64,000 nt of DNA from Chlorobium phaeovibrioides (lineage in GTDB: Bacteria; Bacteroidota; Chlorobiia; Chlorobiales; Chlorobiaceae), in assembly GCF_003968655.1 (NCBI RefSeq), contig NZ_RXYK01000001.1, positions 1 to 64,000 of the forward strand. Direction: 5' to 3'. Below the pieces are notes generated by a model, which did no database searches, was not told the origin of the DNA, and saw only the letters and a list, made by a program, of their open reading frames with translations. The translations under genes and the position numbers were made by a program. Positions 9,543 through 19,964 of the stretch are shown here, one piece after another (position 1 is the first letter of the stretch; every line of letters starts with the position of its first letter).

Positions 9543-10805
9543 CTACAGGGAGAGAAGGCCGAGAATGGTCAGGAGAATGTCCGGGTAAGGCACGGTAAAG
9601 CTTTTGGGGCAGATTGCCTGTACCTCTTTTTTCAGTGCTTCATCGCGGGTGACGAAAATAGTCCATACATCGCCATACATCTCCATCGCTTTTTTAAGCA
9701 TGGGAATGTCGCCCGGTGTGTCGCCGCAGACAAGCACAGGCCCTTCGGAGTCATCCATGCCGAGCTCCCGGCTGATGAATGCAAGGCCGTCGCCCTTGTC
9801 GAAATCCTTTATTGCCTGGCCGTCGGAGCCGGCATCAATGGTGAGGATGATTTCAATGTCAAGGCCGGTATCTTCTATACGGAAGCAGTGTCCTTCGGGA
9901 TCAATCTCCTTGACAATGCTTTTGACCTTTTCAAGAAATGCTGATGATTCGTCGTCATGAATGGAGCTGCTGATGTCCTGTCGGGCAACGGTGGTCTGGC
10001 CGAACTTGATCTGGAGGGCTGAACCGATGAAGTTGAATTTTTCAAAATCGGGATCCTGCAGCATGACCCTGAGATGGTCGTTGAGCAGGTGAATCTGTTT
10101 CTGTTTGTGCTCTTCAATGGGAAAGCTGTTGAACTCCCCGTTCAGGTCGATGAACTCCCGCCCTTTCGAGCCGGCGTAGACGAAGGTGTTGCTCGGGTTG
10201 ATGGAGACATTGAGAATGCCGAAATCCTTCAGCGGTGCCGAAGTTATGATGATGGGATAGGTACAGCAGTTTTTTGCGAAGCGGGAAAGGAATACCGAGT
10301 TGTAGATCGGCTGTATTGAGGAACGGTAACGCCCGCAGTAGTTGTTGGTGGTGCCGTCGCGGTCGGTGATGAAGGCCTTGAAGTGTTTGCCCTTGAGCAT
10401 GCCGACCCCTTTGTTGACATGGGCGCGGAATTCCGGCATGAATTTGGCGAGGTAGTCGATGAACTTGTCTTCGCCGTATTCGAGGTAGTAGATGTCTTTC
10501 TGAAGCTCACGGATTTCATAGGTGAGATCCACCTCTATCTGCTTCAGGCCGTCAAGACGGAGGAGGCGGTGGCCTGTGTCGTCGTCAATATAGATTGTTT
10601 CAAGCGAGTAAAGAGCATTTTTCAGCGATTCCACGCAGGCGCGGCCAACCACTCTCTGCTTGATGATGTTGCGGACAATGGGTTCCCTCAGTTCACGCGT
10701 TTCCGCCTTGAGGTGATAAAGCTCCTTGAGGGTCCGGATGTCCTGCAGCGTAATCGGTGTTGTGCAGGTGGTGAGCTGGCGCTCTTTCAGGATACTCTCG
10801 TGCAT
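9543..10805 (-). CDS. HAD hydrolase, trehalose-6-phosphatase-like, with an unrecognised N-terminal domain
   Basis: 420 residues. HAD signatures are clear: motif [16 protein letters not shown] (near 146), motif [10 protein letters not shown] (near 185) and motif [16 protein letters not shown] (near 357). The cap arrangement resembles type IIB phosphatases such as trehalose-6-phosphate or sucrose phosphatases. Residues about 1-140 are helical and charged and match no domain I recognise. It probably forms an operon with the downstream GH65/mutase fusion, so a role in making or regulating a glucosyl disaccharide is reasonable. The substrate is unknown. Confidence 0.65.
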   Translation of the reverse strand: MHESILKERQLTTCTTPITLQDIRTLKELYHLKAETRELREPIVRNIIKQRVVGRACVESLKNALYSLETIYIDDDTGHRLLRLDGLKQIEVDLTYEIRELQKDIYYLEYGEDKFIDYLAKFMPEFRAHVNKGVGMLKGKHFKAFITDRDGTTNNYCGRYRSSIQPIYNSVFLSRFAKNCCTYPIIITSAPLKDFGILNVSINPSNTFVYAGSKGREFIDLNGEFNSFPIEEHKQKQIHLLNDHLRVMLQDPDFEKFNFIGSALQIKFGQTTVARQDISSSIHDDESSAFLEKVKSIVKEIDPEGHCFRIEDTGLDIEIILTIDAGSDGQAIKDFDKGDGLAFISRELGMDDSEGPVLVCGDTPGDIPMLKKAMEMYGDVWTIFVTRDEALKKEVQAICPKSFTVPYPDILLTILGLLSL

Positions 10806-10949
10806 GCTGAGCCGGTAAGGAAGTGAGTGATGGGACTGAAGATGATTTATAATCTACAGAAATTCCAGTCAAAATCGGCATGAAAGTTTTTGATTTCACC
10901 AAGGCTCAATACGCGATGTGCTGAATTGGCGGGCTTATGCTGTCTGGTC

Positions 10950-11597
10950 TTACGACTGCCGTCCGGCTCTTTGTTCCTTGAGTGTTTTGGTGACGGTTGT
11001 GTGGATTTCCTGTATGCTTTTGCGTGCATTGATGGATACAAACCGGTCGGGTTCTTCCTGCATGATGCAGCGGTAGCCCTCATACACCTTGCGGTAAAAG
11101 TCGAGACCGGAGCGTTCCATGCGGTCAAGTTCATCGTTGTCGAAGGCGAGTGGAATGGATTTCTCGGAGAATTTTCTTATCAGGGCCTCTTCAGGAAGAA
11201 TATCAAGGTAGAATGTGATGTCGGGCTTCAGTCCGCCGGTGGAGAGGGCGATGATGGAGTTGAGGGTGGGGAGGTCTATGCCTCTGCCGTATCCCTGATA
11301 GGCGGTTGTGGAGTCGAAAAAACGGTCGAGTATGACGGTTGTTCCCTCTTTGAGGGCGGGGCGGATGACTTCGTTGACCAGTTCGGCGCGGCTGGCTGAA
11401 AAAAGAAGGAGTTCGCCGACGGGGGTGATGTCGTGCCGGCTTTCAAGCAGGATAAGCCTGATGTTTTCGGCTACCTCGGTTCCTCCTGGTTCCCTGAGGG
11501 TCAGTACTTCCTGTCCCTGGCTGCGGAGGTGAGCTGCGAGTTTGCGAATCTGGGTTGATTTGCCCGCTCCGTCTATTCCTTCAAAGGTTATCAGCAT
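10950..11597 (-). CDS. tmk: Thymidylate kinase
   Basis: Phosphorylates dTMP to dTDP. The 215-residue product has the P-loop [12 protein letters not shown] (about residues 4-15), the DR motif [18 protein letters not shown] (near 92-109) and a typical length. It starts 6 bases after the SDR stop and lies in a three-gene minus-strand run: zinc peptidase, SDR, tmk. Some 144 bases of unremarkable sequence separate its end from the next gene. Confidence 0.95.
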
Positions 11598-11603
11598 GAT
11601 GTT

Positions 11604-12308
11604 TCAGTGCGGTTGGCCGGTGGGGCGGATGAGAATTTCATTGACATCGACATGGGGTGGCTGCGAGAGGGCGTATGTCACTCCGCGGGCAATGTCTTCA
11701 GGTTGAAGTGCAGGGCTTTCGGGGAGGGTGAGAGTGTCCCAGAATGGGGTGTCGACAACGCCGGGCTCAATGAGGGTAACGCGGACACCGGTTCCCGCCA
11801 TTTCGTTGCGGATGGCCTGTGCCATGCCGGTGACCGCCCATTTGGTTGCGGAGTAAAGGTTGCGGATTGAAGTGATGCGGCCGACTACCGATCCGGTCAG
11901 AAGAAAGTGTCCTCTGGTTTTTACGAGTTCCGGCAGCATCAGCCTTGCTGTGGCAGCTGCTCCGAACACATTGACCAGCACCATTTCACGCCATTCGTCC
12001 GGCTGGTCTTCACCGCCATAAAAGGATGATCCTTTAGAGAATCCCGCATTGGCGAAGACGGCGTCAATGGTTCCGAACCGTTCAAGGGCGGCTTGCTTCA
12101 GCGTCTGTTGCGACTCCCAGTCTGCCACATTGCACTGATGGGCAAAAGCGCACTCAGTGCCGAGTTCCGATTCCAGTGCTCTGAGTTTGTCCATGCTGCG
12201 GGCAGCAAGAACCACATTCCAGCCCGCTTCCGCTGCCTGCCGTGCGGTGGCTTCCCCAATGCCGGTTGATGCTCCGGTGATGATGAGGGTTTTGTTGCTC
12301 TGTTTCAA
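11604..12308 (-). CDS. Short-chain dehydrogenase/reductase (SDR, classical)
   Basis: 234 residues with a Rossmann fold. The NAD(P)-binding motif GASTGIGEA is at about 11-19, NAG (ANAGF) near 88, the catalytic Ser in LTGSVVG, and YSATKWA (YxxxK) near 153. The Arg after the second strand (LAARSM) favours NADP(H). The substrate cannot be assigned; YdfG-like 3-hydroxy acid dehydrogenases and generic aldehyde/ketone reductases look alike. It sits between tmk (6-base gap) and the zinc peptidase (19-base gap). Confidence 0.85.
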   Translation of the reverse strand: MKQSNKTLIITGASTGIGEATARQAAEAGWNVVLAARSMDKLRALESELGTECAFAHQCNVADWESQQTLKQAALERFGTIDAVFANAGFSKGSSFYGGEDQPDEWREMVLVNVFGAAATARLMLPELVKTRGHFLLTGSVVGRITSIRNLYSATKWAVTGMAQAIRNEMAGTGVRVTLIEPGVVDTPFWDTLTLPESPALQPEDIARGVTYALSQPPHVDVNEILIRPTGQPH

Positions 12309-12327
12309 CAGGGTCAGTTTTTTTTGT

Positions 12328-13026
12328 TCAGTCGCGGCGGTTCATGATGGAGAGAAAGTAGACGAGCTGCATGATTGCCTGCGCGGCAGCGGCAACATAG
12401 GTGAGGGCTGCGGCATCAAGCACCGCATTGACCCCCTGCATTTCAGCCCGTGAGACGATTCCCTGTGAGACGAGGAGCTCTTTGGCCCTCCGGCTTGCAT
12501 CAAACTCGACGGGAAGGGTGACCAGAGCAAAGAGTGCGGTGGAGCCGAACAGGGCAATTCCTGCCCATGCAAGGGTGGTGCCGAGGGTTCCGGCGAGGAA
12601 CATGCCGGCCATGAAGAGAATCGGTCCGACATTGCTGCCGATGGAGACTGCCGGCACCATGATGGAGCGTATCTGCAGGGGAGCGTAGCCGGTTTTGTCC
12701 TGCAGGGCATGTCCCGCTTCGTGTGCAGCAACGCCGACAGAGGCTATGCTTGAGAGCGAGTAAACATCTTCACTGAGCCGCAGTGCCTTGTGACGCGGGT
12801 CATAATGGTCTGAAAGCATGCCGCGTGTGGCCTCAACCTTCACCTGGCTGCTGCTGATACCCCCCCGATCAAGAATGCGCCTTGCCGCTTCAGCTCCGTT
12901 GATGCCGGACTGGGTGCGGATTTGAGAATATTTTTTGAACGCTGACTTCACTCTGAACTGGGCCCAGAGGCCGAGCAGCATCGGAGGGAGCGCAAAAACG
13001 AAATATAAGGGGTCGAAATAAAACAT
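12328..13026 (-). CDS. Membrane zinc metallopeptidase, YugP family
   Basis: 232 residues. It begins with a membrane helix (FDPLYFVFALPPMLLGLWAQ) and contains the metalloprotease motif HEAGH (VGVAAHEAGHALQ, near 95), two further hydrophobic segments (about 120-175) and DASRRAKELL, all features of the YugP neutral zinc peptidase family. Substrates are not known in any organism. ATG 13026 is preferred because family members begin at this point; a longer frame to 13137 exists but adds unrelated sequence. First gene of the minus-strand run ending in tmk. Confidence 0.85.
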   Translation of the reverse strand: MFYFDPLYFVFALPPMLLGLWAQFRVKSAFKKYSQIRTQSGINGAEAARRILDRGGISSSQVKVEATRGMLSDHYDPRHKALRLSEDVYSLSSIASVGVAAHEAGHALQDKTGYAPLQIRSIMVPAVSIGSNVGPILFMAGMFLAGTLGTTLAWAGIALFGSTALFALVTLPVEFDASRRAKELLVSQGIVSRAEMQGVNAVLDAAALTYVAAAAQAIMQLVYFLSIMNRRD

Positions 13027-13349
13027 GGTTGACTTGTCTTTTGGCAGTTTGGGAACTTTGTCAATGCTTGCGGTCACCTCTATAGAGAGGGCCCCGGCTT
13101 GAAGCCAATCAGGCTTTCTCTGGTGCATTGACTGCATAACTATGGGAACTTAAGAACATAAGGATAAGTTTCCTCAAAGTAAAGGCGTTGGCGCCTGTGG
13201 CGGAAAGAGGGGGATGAACGGAGAGCGGGGGTCAGGATGTGATCAACAACGCCCCCTGCTTTTGTCTGATATTTCTTTACATTATAAAAGAGTGTTTTTG
13301 TGATGATGATGTGATTGTGATTTGTCAACTGATTACTAAGGAAGGTTCT
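13027..13349. other. Divergent intergenic region between the zinc peptidase and slipin genes
   Basis: About 320 bases with no supported gene. Promoters for both directions must lie here. For the plus strand TTGTCT (13262) followed after 15 bases by TATAAA (13283) is a weak sigma-70-like candidate. AAGGAAGG just upstream of 13350 is the slipin ribosome binding site. Confidence 0.4.
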
Positions 13350-14120
13350 ATGCCTGATTTTAATTTTTTTACGATTCTGCTGCTTCTGGTGCTGTTTCTT
13401 GGCTCTTCCGTCAAGATCATGCGTGAGTACGAACGGGCTGTGGTGTTCCGTCTTGGGCGGCTTCTTGGTGCAAAGGGGCCGGGGATCATCATCCTCATTC
13501 CGGGGATTGACAAGATGATCCGTGTTGATCTTCGTACGGTGACTCTTGATGTTCCGCCCCAGGATATCATCACTCGCGACAATGTGTCGGTGAAGGTGAG
13601 TGCGGTGGTTTATTTTCGTGTGGTTGAACCGGTGAACGCCATCATCGATGTGGAGGATTTCCATTTTGCCACCTCGCAGCTTGCACAGACTACACTTCGC
13701 AGCGTGTGCGGACAGGGAGAGCTCGATAATCTTCTGGCCGAGCGAGATGAGATCAATGAGCGCATACAATCCATTCTTGCCAAGGACACTGAGCCGTGGG
13801 GGGTGAAGGTGAGCAAGGTTGAGGTGAAGGAGATAGACCTGCCTGAAGAGATGCGCCGTGCCATGGCCAAGCAGGCTGAGGCGGAGCGTGAGCGCCGGTC
13901 GAAAATCATCAATGCCGAGGGCGAGTTCCAGGCGGCGCAGCGTCTTGCCGATGCGGCAAATGTTATTTCCTCTGCTCCTTCGGCCCTGCAGCTCCGCTAT
14001 CTTCAGACCCTGAAGGATATTGCCCAGGAGAACAACTCAACAACCGTTTTCCCCATTCCTATTGACCTGTTCAGTGCGTTTCTTGACAAGGGGAACCGCT
14101 CGTCGTCATCTGCAACCTAA
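13350..14120 (+). CDS. Slipin/stomatin-like SPFH (band 7) membrane protein
   Basis: 256 residues. One N-terminal membrane helix ([13 protein letters not shown]) is followed by an SPFH domain: [27 protein letters not shown], and the slipin signature [21 protein letters not shown] (shown split: [13 protein letters not shown], then RERRSKII) near 165-190. Slipins form oligomeric membrane platforms, often with NfeD proteases; no nfeD is adjacent here. The start at 13350 has a good AAGGAAGG site and places the helix at the N-terminus. A universal stress protein follows 11 bases later. Confidence 0.93.
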   Translation: MPDFNFFTILLLLVLFLGSSVKIMREYERAVVFRLGRLLGAKGPGIIILIPGIDKMIRVDLRTVTLDVPPQDIITRDNVSVKVSAVVYFRVVEPVNAIIDVEDFHFATSQLAQTTLRSVCGQGELDNLLAERDEINERIQSILAKDTEPWGVKVSKVEVKEIDLPEEMRRAMAKQAEAERERRSKIINAEGEFQAAQRLADAANVISSAPSALQLRYLQTLKDIAQENNSTTVFPIPIDLFSAFLDKGNRSSSSAT

Positions 14121-14131
14121 CCGTTTCATCC

Positions 14132-14590
14132 ATGTTCCAGATCAAGACCATTCTCTGCCCGGTTGATTTTTCGGACGCTTCGAAGAAAGCGTTGCGTTAT
14201 GCCCGGGAGTTTGCTTCAGGCATGGGGGCTTCGCTCATGCTGGTTAATGTGGTTGAACCGCGTCCGATGGCGGTTGACATTTCGCTGAACTATGTTCCGC
14301 TTGAGGAAGATCTTGAAAAAGCCGCCAATGACGACCTTGAAGGGGTGCTTAAGGAGCTGCGCAATGCCGGACTGAAGGCTGAGGGGGAGGTGCGGATCGG
14401 GAACCCGTCAGATGTTATTCTGGATTGTGTTGCCGATATGGACATCAACCTTGTCATTATGGGCTCTCACGGCAAGAAAGGAATCAGCCGTCTCCTTATG
14501 GGCAGTGTTGCTGAAACAATCGTACGGAGGGCAAGCTGCCCGGTTTTGATTGTCAAAGTGGACGAGAAGGAGTTTATCGGCGATCAATAA
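14132..14590 (+). CDS. Universal stress protein (UspA family)
   Basis: 152 residues, one Usp domain. It has the opening ILCPVDFSDASKKALRYA and the ATP-binding loop GSHGKKGISRLLMGS (G2xG9xGS) near 110-124, so it is probably of the ATP-binding class. It is likely co-transcribed with the slipin gene. The last 17 bases overlap the end of meaB on the opposite strand. A second, related copy lies at 36046. Confidence 0.92.
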   Translation: MFQIKTILCPVDFSDASKKALRYAREFASGMGASLMLVNVVEPRPMAVDISLNYVPLEEDLEKAANDDLEGVLKELRNAGLKAEGEVRIGNPSDVILDCVADMDINLVIMGSHGKKGISRLLMGSVAETIVRRASCPVLIVKVDEKEFIGDQ

Positions 14591-15584
14591 AGGATTTGAC
14601 GAGTTGGGTCGCACCGCTGAAGGGGCTGAGCGAGCGGGAAAGCACGGCGGCCTCGATCTCTTTTTTTCTTTTGGCTACTCCCGGATCGGCCATGAACTGC
14701 TTTTTCAGTTCCTCCTCCACCAGCCCCTCAAGCAGTGTTGAGAGCTGTTCCTGGCGGCGAGCATCAAGAATGCCCCGTTTGCGCATGAACGAGAAGTGTG
14801 CAATGATCTCTTCCCAGCTTTCAGTTATACCCTTTCCATTCAGGGCGGAGGTCAGCAGTACTTTCCTTTGGCGTCCTTCGTGTTTCGGGGGCAGCATGCC
14901 GAGCGCAGCTTCAAAATCGGCCTGTGCAAGCGAGGCAATCTGTTCCTGCTGGCCGTCTGTTTTACTGATGCAGATGATGTCGGCTATTTCCATGATGCCG
15001 CGTTTGATGCCCTGCAGTTCATCACCTGAACCGGGCAGCATAAGCAGAAGAATGCAGTCGGTCATGTTCTCTATCTGTACTTCCGACTGCCCGACTCCCA
15101 CTGTTTCCACAAGAATGACATCGTAGCCTGCCGCACGGGTGAGCATGATTGTTTCGTGTGTTCTCGGGCCGCTTCCCCCAAGATGGCACGATGAAGGGGT
15201 AGGGCGAATGAATGCTTCGGGCCGGGTGGAGAGTTTTTCCATCCGGGCCTTGTCGCCGAGGATGCTCCCTCCCGACCGGCGGCTGCTGGGGTCTATGCAG
15301 AGGACTGCAAGCGTGAGCCCCCTGTGGATGATCTCCTCTCCCAGCGCTTCGATGAAGGAGCTTTTGCCTGCTCCGGGGGACCCTGTAATGCCAATGACCA
15401 TGCTCTCTCTCTGTTTTGCAAGGCAGAGGTCGAGCACCGCGTGAGCTTTTTCCTGATGCTCCTCTTTGGCTGACTCCACCAGCGTTATGGCGCGGGCGAG
15501 CATCTGGCGGCAACCGGCCATGATGGCTTCGGCGATGCTTTCTGCATCCATGCCGGTGGAGGGCTTGCGGGGTGAGGGAACCAT
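14574..15584 (-). CDS. meaB: Methylmalonyl-CoA mutase-associated GTPase MeaB (ArgK family)
   Basis: G-protein chaperone that gates loading of adenosylcobalamin into methylmalonyl-CoA mutase and protects it from inactivation. 336 residues. Walker A is GITGSPGAGKSSF (near 61-73), followed by IDPSSRRSGGSILGDKARM (near 98-116) and the G-domain ISKTDGQQ (near 206). Its start shares a base with the stop of the mutase large-subunit gene, so it is translationally coupled. This is the last gene of the epimerase-mutA-mutB-meaB operon. Confidence 0.95.
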   Translation of the reverse strand: MVPSPRKPSTGMDAESIAEAIMAGCRQMLARAITLVESAKEEHQEKAHAVLDLCLAKQRESMVIGITGSPGAGKSSFIEALGEEIIHRGLTLAVLCIDPSSRRSGGSILGDKARMEKLSTRPEAFIRPTPSSCHLGGSGPRTHETIMLTRAAGYDVILVETVGVGQSEVQIENMTDCILLLMLPGSGDELQGIKRGIMEIADIICISKTDGQQEQIASLAQADFEAALGMLPPKHEGRQRKVLLTSALNGKGITESWEEIIAHFSFMRKRGILDARRQEQLSTLLEGLVEEELKKQFMADPGVAKRKKEIEAAVLSRSLSPFSGATQLVKSFIDRR

Positions 15585-17653
15585 CAGTTGCCGCTCTGTT
15601 TGAGCATCAGGTTGAGAATGCTGATGGCTGCTTCGGCAATGACGGTTCCGGGGCCGAAAATGCCTGCGACTCCTTGTTCATGGAGGAATGCGTGGTCGCG
15701 TTCGGGAATGATGCCTCCGGCAATCACCAGAATGTCTTCGCGGCCTGCTTCCCGAAGAAGTTCAATGATCTTTGGTATAAGGGTTTTATGGCCGGCGGCG
15801 AGGCTTGAGACGCCGATGAGGTGAACATCATTGTCAAGTGCCTGCTGCACCACTTCCGCCGGCGTCTGGAAGAGGGGGCTGATGTCGACATCGAATCCTA
15901 TGTCGGCAAATCCGGTTGCAATCACTTTTGCTCCGCGGTCGTGGCCGTCCTGACCGACTTTGGCCACCATGATGCGGGGTCTTCTTCCTTCCTGTCCGGT
16001 AACCTTTTCTGTCAGTTCCCGTGCTTCGTTGAAGAGGGTGTTCTGTTCCATACCGGCCTGATAGACATTGGTGTTGAGCCTGACCGATGAGCGGTACCGT
16101 CCGAACACCGTTTCACAGGCTGAAGAAATTTCTCCCAGCGTCGCCCGCCTTCGGGCAGCTTCAACAGCCAGCTCCAGCAGGTTTCCTTCTCCCGATTCCG
16201 CGCAGCTGGTGAGTGCCTGAAGTGCGCTTTCAACGCCCTGTGCGTCGCGTTCAGTGCGGAGGGTTTCAAGGCGGCGGATCTGTTTTTCGAGCACTATGGT
16301 GTTGTCGACCTCAAGCAGTTCAATGTCGGTTTTTCTGCCGCTATGGTGGCTGTTGACCCCGATGATGCAGTCTTCTCCGCGGTCGATGCGGGCCTGCTTC
16401 TCCGCTGCGGCTTTTTCAATCTGCAGTTTCGGGATTCCCTGTTCTATGGCTTTCACCATTCCTCCTGCATCCTCAATTTGTGTGATGATCTCCCATGCTT
16501 TTTCCGCGAGGCTGGAGGTGAGGGCTTCAACATGGTGCGAACCGGCCCAGGGGTCGATGCACCGGGTGATGTCGGTCTCTTCCTGCAGGTAGAGCTGCGT
16601 GTTGCGGGCAATTCTGGCTGAAAAGGGTGATGGGAGGGCGATTGCTTCGTCAAGTGCGTTGGTGTGCAGCGACTGGGTGTGTCCGAGCGCTGCGGCCATG
16701 GCTTCAAGGCAGGTACGGGCAATGTTGTTGAAGGGGTCCTGCTCTGTGAGGCTCCACCCTGAGGTCTGGGTGTGGGAACGGAGCATCAGGGATTTCGGGT
16801 TTTTGGGGTTGAACCGCTGTACGATTTTTGCCCAGAGCATGCGTGCGGCTCTGAGTTTGGCGATTTCGGTGAAGTAGCTCATGCCGCTTGCCCAGAAAAA
16901 GGAGAGACGGGGAGCGAAGGCGTCAATGTCGAGGCCCGCTTCCAGGCCGGTACGCAGGTATTCCAGCCCGTCGGCAAGAGTGAAGGCGAGCTCCAATTCG
17001 GCGGTGGCACCGGCTTCCTGCATGTGGTAGCCCGAAATGCTTATGGAGTTGAATTTCGGCATGTTCCGTGAAGTGTATCGGAAGATGTCGGCAATAATGC
17101 GCATTGATGGGGCAGGGGGGTATATGTAGGTGTTGCGGACCATGAACTCCTTGAGGATGTCGTTCTGAATCGTTCCGCTGAGCTTTTCCGGCGCAACGCC
17201 CTGCTCTTCGGCGGCAACAATGTAGAACGCCATGACGGGAAGGACGGCTCCGTTCATGGTCATGGAGACTGATATGTCGGCGAGGGGAATGCTGTCGAAG
17301 AGGATTTTCATGTCTTCGACTGAGTCAACAGCTACACCGGCTTTGCCGACATCGCCTACAACCCGTTCATGGTCGGAATCGTAGCCGCGGTGGGTTGGAA
17401 GGTCAAAGGCAACGGAGAGGCCTTTCTGGCCTGCGGCAAGGTTTTTTCTGTAGAAGAGGTTCGACTCTTCCGCTGTTGAAAATCCTGCATACTGGCGAAT
17501 GGTCCAGGGGCGGGTTGCGTACATGGTGGAGTATGGCCCTGCTGTAAATGGGGCAAAGCCGGGGGCGCTTTTCAGGTAGTCGGGCCTGGATGGTTCGGGT
17601 GGGGCAGGAGCCGCTCCGGCGAAGATGTCTGTTGATGAAAAATCGGGTCTCAT
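15584..17653 (-). CDS. mutB: Methylmalonyl-CoA mutase, large (catalytic, B12-binding) subunit
   Basis: Interconverts succinyl-CoA and (R)-methylmalonyl-CoA. 689 residues. The N-terminal TIM barrel carries [19 protein letters not shown] (near 47-65) and the C-terminal cobalamin domain has DGHDRG (near 570) plus the later [12 protein letters not shown] and [10 protein letters not shown] segments. The length is slightly short for the family (about 710) because the N-terminus is trimmed. It overlaps mutA by 4 bases (ATGA) upstream and abuts meaB downstream. Confidence 0.96.
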   Translation of the reverse strand: MRPDFSSTDIFAGAAPAPPEPSRPDYLKSAPGFAPFTAGPYSTMYATRPWTIRQYAGFSTAEESNLFYRKNLAAGQKGLSVAFDLPTHRGYDSDHERVVGDVGKAGVAVDSVEDMKILFDSIPLADISVSMTMNGAVLPVMAFYIVAAEEQGVAPEKLSGTIQNDILKEFMVRNTYIYPPAPSMRIIADIFRYTSRNMPKFNSISISGYHMQEAGATAELELAFTLADGLEYLRTGLEAGLDIDAFAPRLSFFWASGMSYFTEIAKLRAARMLWAKIVQRFNPKNPKSLMLRSHTQTSGWSLTEQDPFNNIARTCLEAMAAALGHTQSLHTNALDEAIALPSPFSARIARNTQLYLQEETDITRCIDPWAGSHHVEALTSSLAEKAWEIITQIEDAGGMVKAIEQGIPKLQIEKAAAEKQARIDRGEDCIIGVNSHHSGRKTDIELLEVDNTIVLEKQIRRLETLRTERDAQGVESALQALTSCAESGEGNLLELAVEAARRRATLGEISSACETVFGRYRSSVRLNTNVYQAGMEQNTLFNEARELTEKVTGQEGRRPRIMVAKVGQDGHDRGAKVIATGFADIGFDVDISPLFQTPAEVVQQALDNDVHLIGVSSLAAGHKTLIPKIIELLREAGREDILVIAGGIIPERDHAFLHEQGVAGIFGPGTVIAEAAISILNLMLKQSGN

Positions 17654-19416
17654 TGTATTCCTGTTTTACGGTGGTATGCCTCAAGCATTGCTGCGACATC
17701 AACTCCTGTATAGATAAAGCTGTCGAGTCCGCCTTCAAGAAGGTTGGCATGGTTCTCGGGGGGGCGGCCTGCCATGACGGGGATGATTTCGGGATTTCGG
17801 GTTTTCAGGAGGCTGATGAGCCCGGCTGCAGCCTTCTCATTGTCTGCCATGCAGAGGACGACGATTGCCGGGCCGTTGAAAAGGGCGGTGGCAACTGAGT
17901 TTTCATCGGGAGTGAGGTGTGCCTCACCGGCAATGGTAAAACCTCCGCAGAGAAAAAAGTCTTCGGCAAATGCAGCCTGTCTCCTGCTTATTGCCTTGTC
18001 TCCCGCCATCCAGATAAAGACGGATGGGGTTTTTTCAGCCTCAGCCCGGTAGCTTTCAGCTTGTAGCCGGAGCAGTTCGAACGGGGCTGTTCTGCTTGCG
18101 GCAGGAGCTGAAAGGACAGCCTGGAGCAGTGCTTCACGGTTCTGCTGCTGGCTGGCACTCAGTTCTGCTGGATATCGGTTGACGCCTATGATTGTTGCTT
18201 TGCGGTTGCGCAGCTCCTTTGATTGTGCCTCTTTCCGTTCGGCAGTCATGGCGGCGACTGTGCCGCTTTCAATGGCTTTAAGGAGGCCGCCTTCAGCCTC
18301 AATGGCGGTGAAGAGTTCCCATGCTTTTTGTGCCAGCTTTGTGGTAAGGGTTTCAATGAAAGGCGAGCCTTCAGCCGGGTCAGTGGTCTCATCAAGGCCG
18401 GCTTCACGCCCGAGAATAAGAGGAATGCAGGCGGTGGTTTCGTTGGCCGCATCCTTTTGGGTTGTGAGCCCGCCTTCAAAGGGTTCCATCTGGAGTGTGC
18501 CGTAGCCTCCAAGCATCGAGGAGAGGGTCTGGGTGGTGAGGCGGAGCAGGTTCGTATAGGGGTCGAGCACTGAGCTGCTCAGCCGTGATGTTCTGGCAAA
18601 AAGTGCGGGAGTGGTGCCCGAAGTGTCGCCATAGGCCTTCTGAATATGTCCAAAGAGGGCCCGGAAGGCTCTGGGTTTTGCCAGTTCAGTGAAGTGGCTC
18701 GTGCCGGCAGCCATGATGATGACCATTGTGCGGGTGAGTTCAGCTGCAGGTATGTCTGCATGGCTGAGCCGGTTTAATGCGTCACTGGCACCGGCAAGGG
18801 CCAGGGCTATTTCCAGAGCGGCTGTTGCCCCCTCTTCATGGAAGGGAACTGTATCGATGGAGATGGTGTGGAATTCCGGCAGCCGGGTACCGGTATGAAG
18901 ACGGTCAATTTCGTTACGCGGGCAGGAGAGTGGAGCGGGGGTAAGCAGTCCGCCCCTGTTGCTTTCGAACGCCTCTGTTTCAACGAGCATTCCCAGCAGA
19001 GCGGCGTGATTGATGGCTCCGGAAAACCAGATTGGCACCAGTGCGGTATCAATATTCTCCATCATCCGGTCAACTATGGCTGGATTGAGAGGAAGCGGAT
19101 CGGTAAAGAAGAGTTCAAGTGCCGTGGCGCCCTCCCGCAGCGCTTCAAGGCAGGCGCTGTTTGCTTTGGAGAAATCGCGCACAAGTATTCTTCGGCAGCT
19201 GTGCATGGCGCCTGTGTTCCCTTTCGGGGGAACGGGAATCTGTGTGGCAGAATTTCGGGTGCTGTACCATGGTTCGAGCTGAAAGCCGTCAGGGGTATTC
19301 CACACTATCCGCCCGTATGGCGTTGTTTTGAGGTCGGCTTCGGCTTTTGCCTGCCACTCCTGCTGGCTGATCGGGGGAAATTCACTGAAGGAGAGGGCGG
19401 GAGGAGAGTGTGTCAT
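17650..19416 (-). CDS. mutA: Methylmalonyl-CoA mutase, small subunit
   Basis: About 588 residues. It is homologous to the catalytic subunit along its length ([20 protein letters not shown] at the start, [18 protein letters not shown] near 250) but lacks the DGHDRG cobalamin-ligating motif, as expected of the non-catalytic partner of a heterodimeric mutase. ATG 19416 is chosen because it falls 38 bases after the epimerase stop; an in-frame extension to 19491 would overlap that gene. It is coupled to mutB by a 4-base overlap. Confidence 0.93.
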   Translation of the reverse strand: MTHSPPALSFSEFPPISQQEWQAKAEADLKTTPYGRIVWNTPDGFQLEPWYSTRNSATQIPVPPKGNTGAMHSCRRILVRDFSKANSACLEALREGATALELFFTDPLPLNPAIVDRMMENIDTALVPIWFSGAINHAALLGMLVETEAFESNRGGLLTPAPLSCPRNEIDRLHTGTRLPEFHTISIDTVPFHEEGATAALEIALALAGASDALNRLSHADIPAAELTRTMVIIMAAGTSHFTELAKPRAFRALFGHIQKAYGDTSGTTPALFARTSRLSSSVLDPYTNLLRLTTQTLSSMLGGYGTLQMEPFEGGLTTQKDAANETTACIPLILGREAGLDETTDPAEGSPFIETLTTKLAQKAWELFTAIEAEGGLLKAIESGTVAAMTAERKEAQSKELRNRKATIIGVNRYPAELSASQQQNREALLQAVLSAPAASRTAPFELLRLQAESYRAEAEKTPSVFIWMAGDKAISRRQAAFAEDFFLCGGFTIAGEAHLTPDENSVATALFNGPAIVVLCMADNEKAAAGLISLLKTRNPEIIPVMAGRPPENHANLLEGGLDSFIYTGVDVAAMLEAYHRKTGIQ

Positions 19417-19454
19417 TTGAGCTGTATTGGAGCTTTTTTGGATGTTGGCGGGGT

Positions 19455-19880
19455 TCAGTCGGCTGCTGTTTCCGGGGTCTTTTTGCTGCAAAGTTCCACG
19501 AGGACTCTGCCGGTGTCTTTCGGGTGGAGAAAAAGAATATCCTTTCCGCCTGCACCATGGCGCACTTCTCCGAGTGTTCTTATGCCGGTACCCTTGACGC
19601 GTTCCTGTTCTTCGGCAACGCTGTCGGTATTGAAGGCAATGTGGTGAATGCCGCCGCCGTTTTTCTCCAGATACTTTGCTATGGGGCTCTCCTCATTCAT
19701 TGGCTCGAGAAGCTCGATTTTTGTGCCGCCGACGGGAAGGAATGCCACCCGGACGCCTTCTGTCGGGACCTCTTCAACGCGTACCTCGTTTTCTCTGCTG
19801 CCCAGGAGGGAAGTGAAGGTTTTCAGGGCATCATCAAGATTGGTGACGGCAATTGCAATGTGGTCGATACTCTTTATCAT
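19455..19880 (-). CDS. mce: Methylmalonyl-CoA epimerase
   Basis: Interconverts the (R) and (S) forms of methylmalonyl-CoA. 141 residues, glyoxalase/VOC fold. It opens IDHIAIAVTNLDDALKTF with the metal-binding His near residue 5; a second metal region GGIHHIAFNTD is near 76, and the C-terminal metal Glu lies in RVLVELC. It is the first gene of the mutase operon, so an upstream promoter must lie in 19881-19964. Confidence 0.95.
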   Translation of the reverse strand: MIKSIDHIAIAVTNLDDALKTFTSLLGSRENEVRVEEVPTEGVRVAFLPVGGTKIELLEPMNEESPIAKYLEKNGGGIHHIAFNTDSVAEEQERVKGTGIRTLGEVRHGAGGKDILFLHPKDTGRVLVELCSKKTPETAAD

Positions 19881-19901
19881 GGATAGTTTCTTTTTTTCTG
19901 T

Positions 19902-19940
19902 GGAAGCGCCCTAAGGTAACTAAAAAAAAAAGGGCGCTCC
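19902..19940. repeat. Inverted repeat between rsmA and mce
   Basis: GGAAGCGCCCT and AGGGCGCTCC form a 10-bp stem with one bulged A. The 18-base loop contains a run of ten A (ten T on the minus strand). In the minus direction the T run is in the loop and not after the stem, so it is not a textbook terminator for rsmA. It may still separate rsmA from the mce operon. Confidence 0.45.
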
Positions 19941-19964
19941 AAGGAAACAATTGTTATTTCCCTG

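Noticed and set aside
13140-13769. Minus-strand frame of about 200 codons overlapping the slipin gene
   Set aside because: Most of it is antisense to the SPFH domain; the remainder is intergenic with no ribosome binding site.
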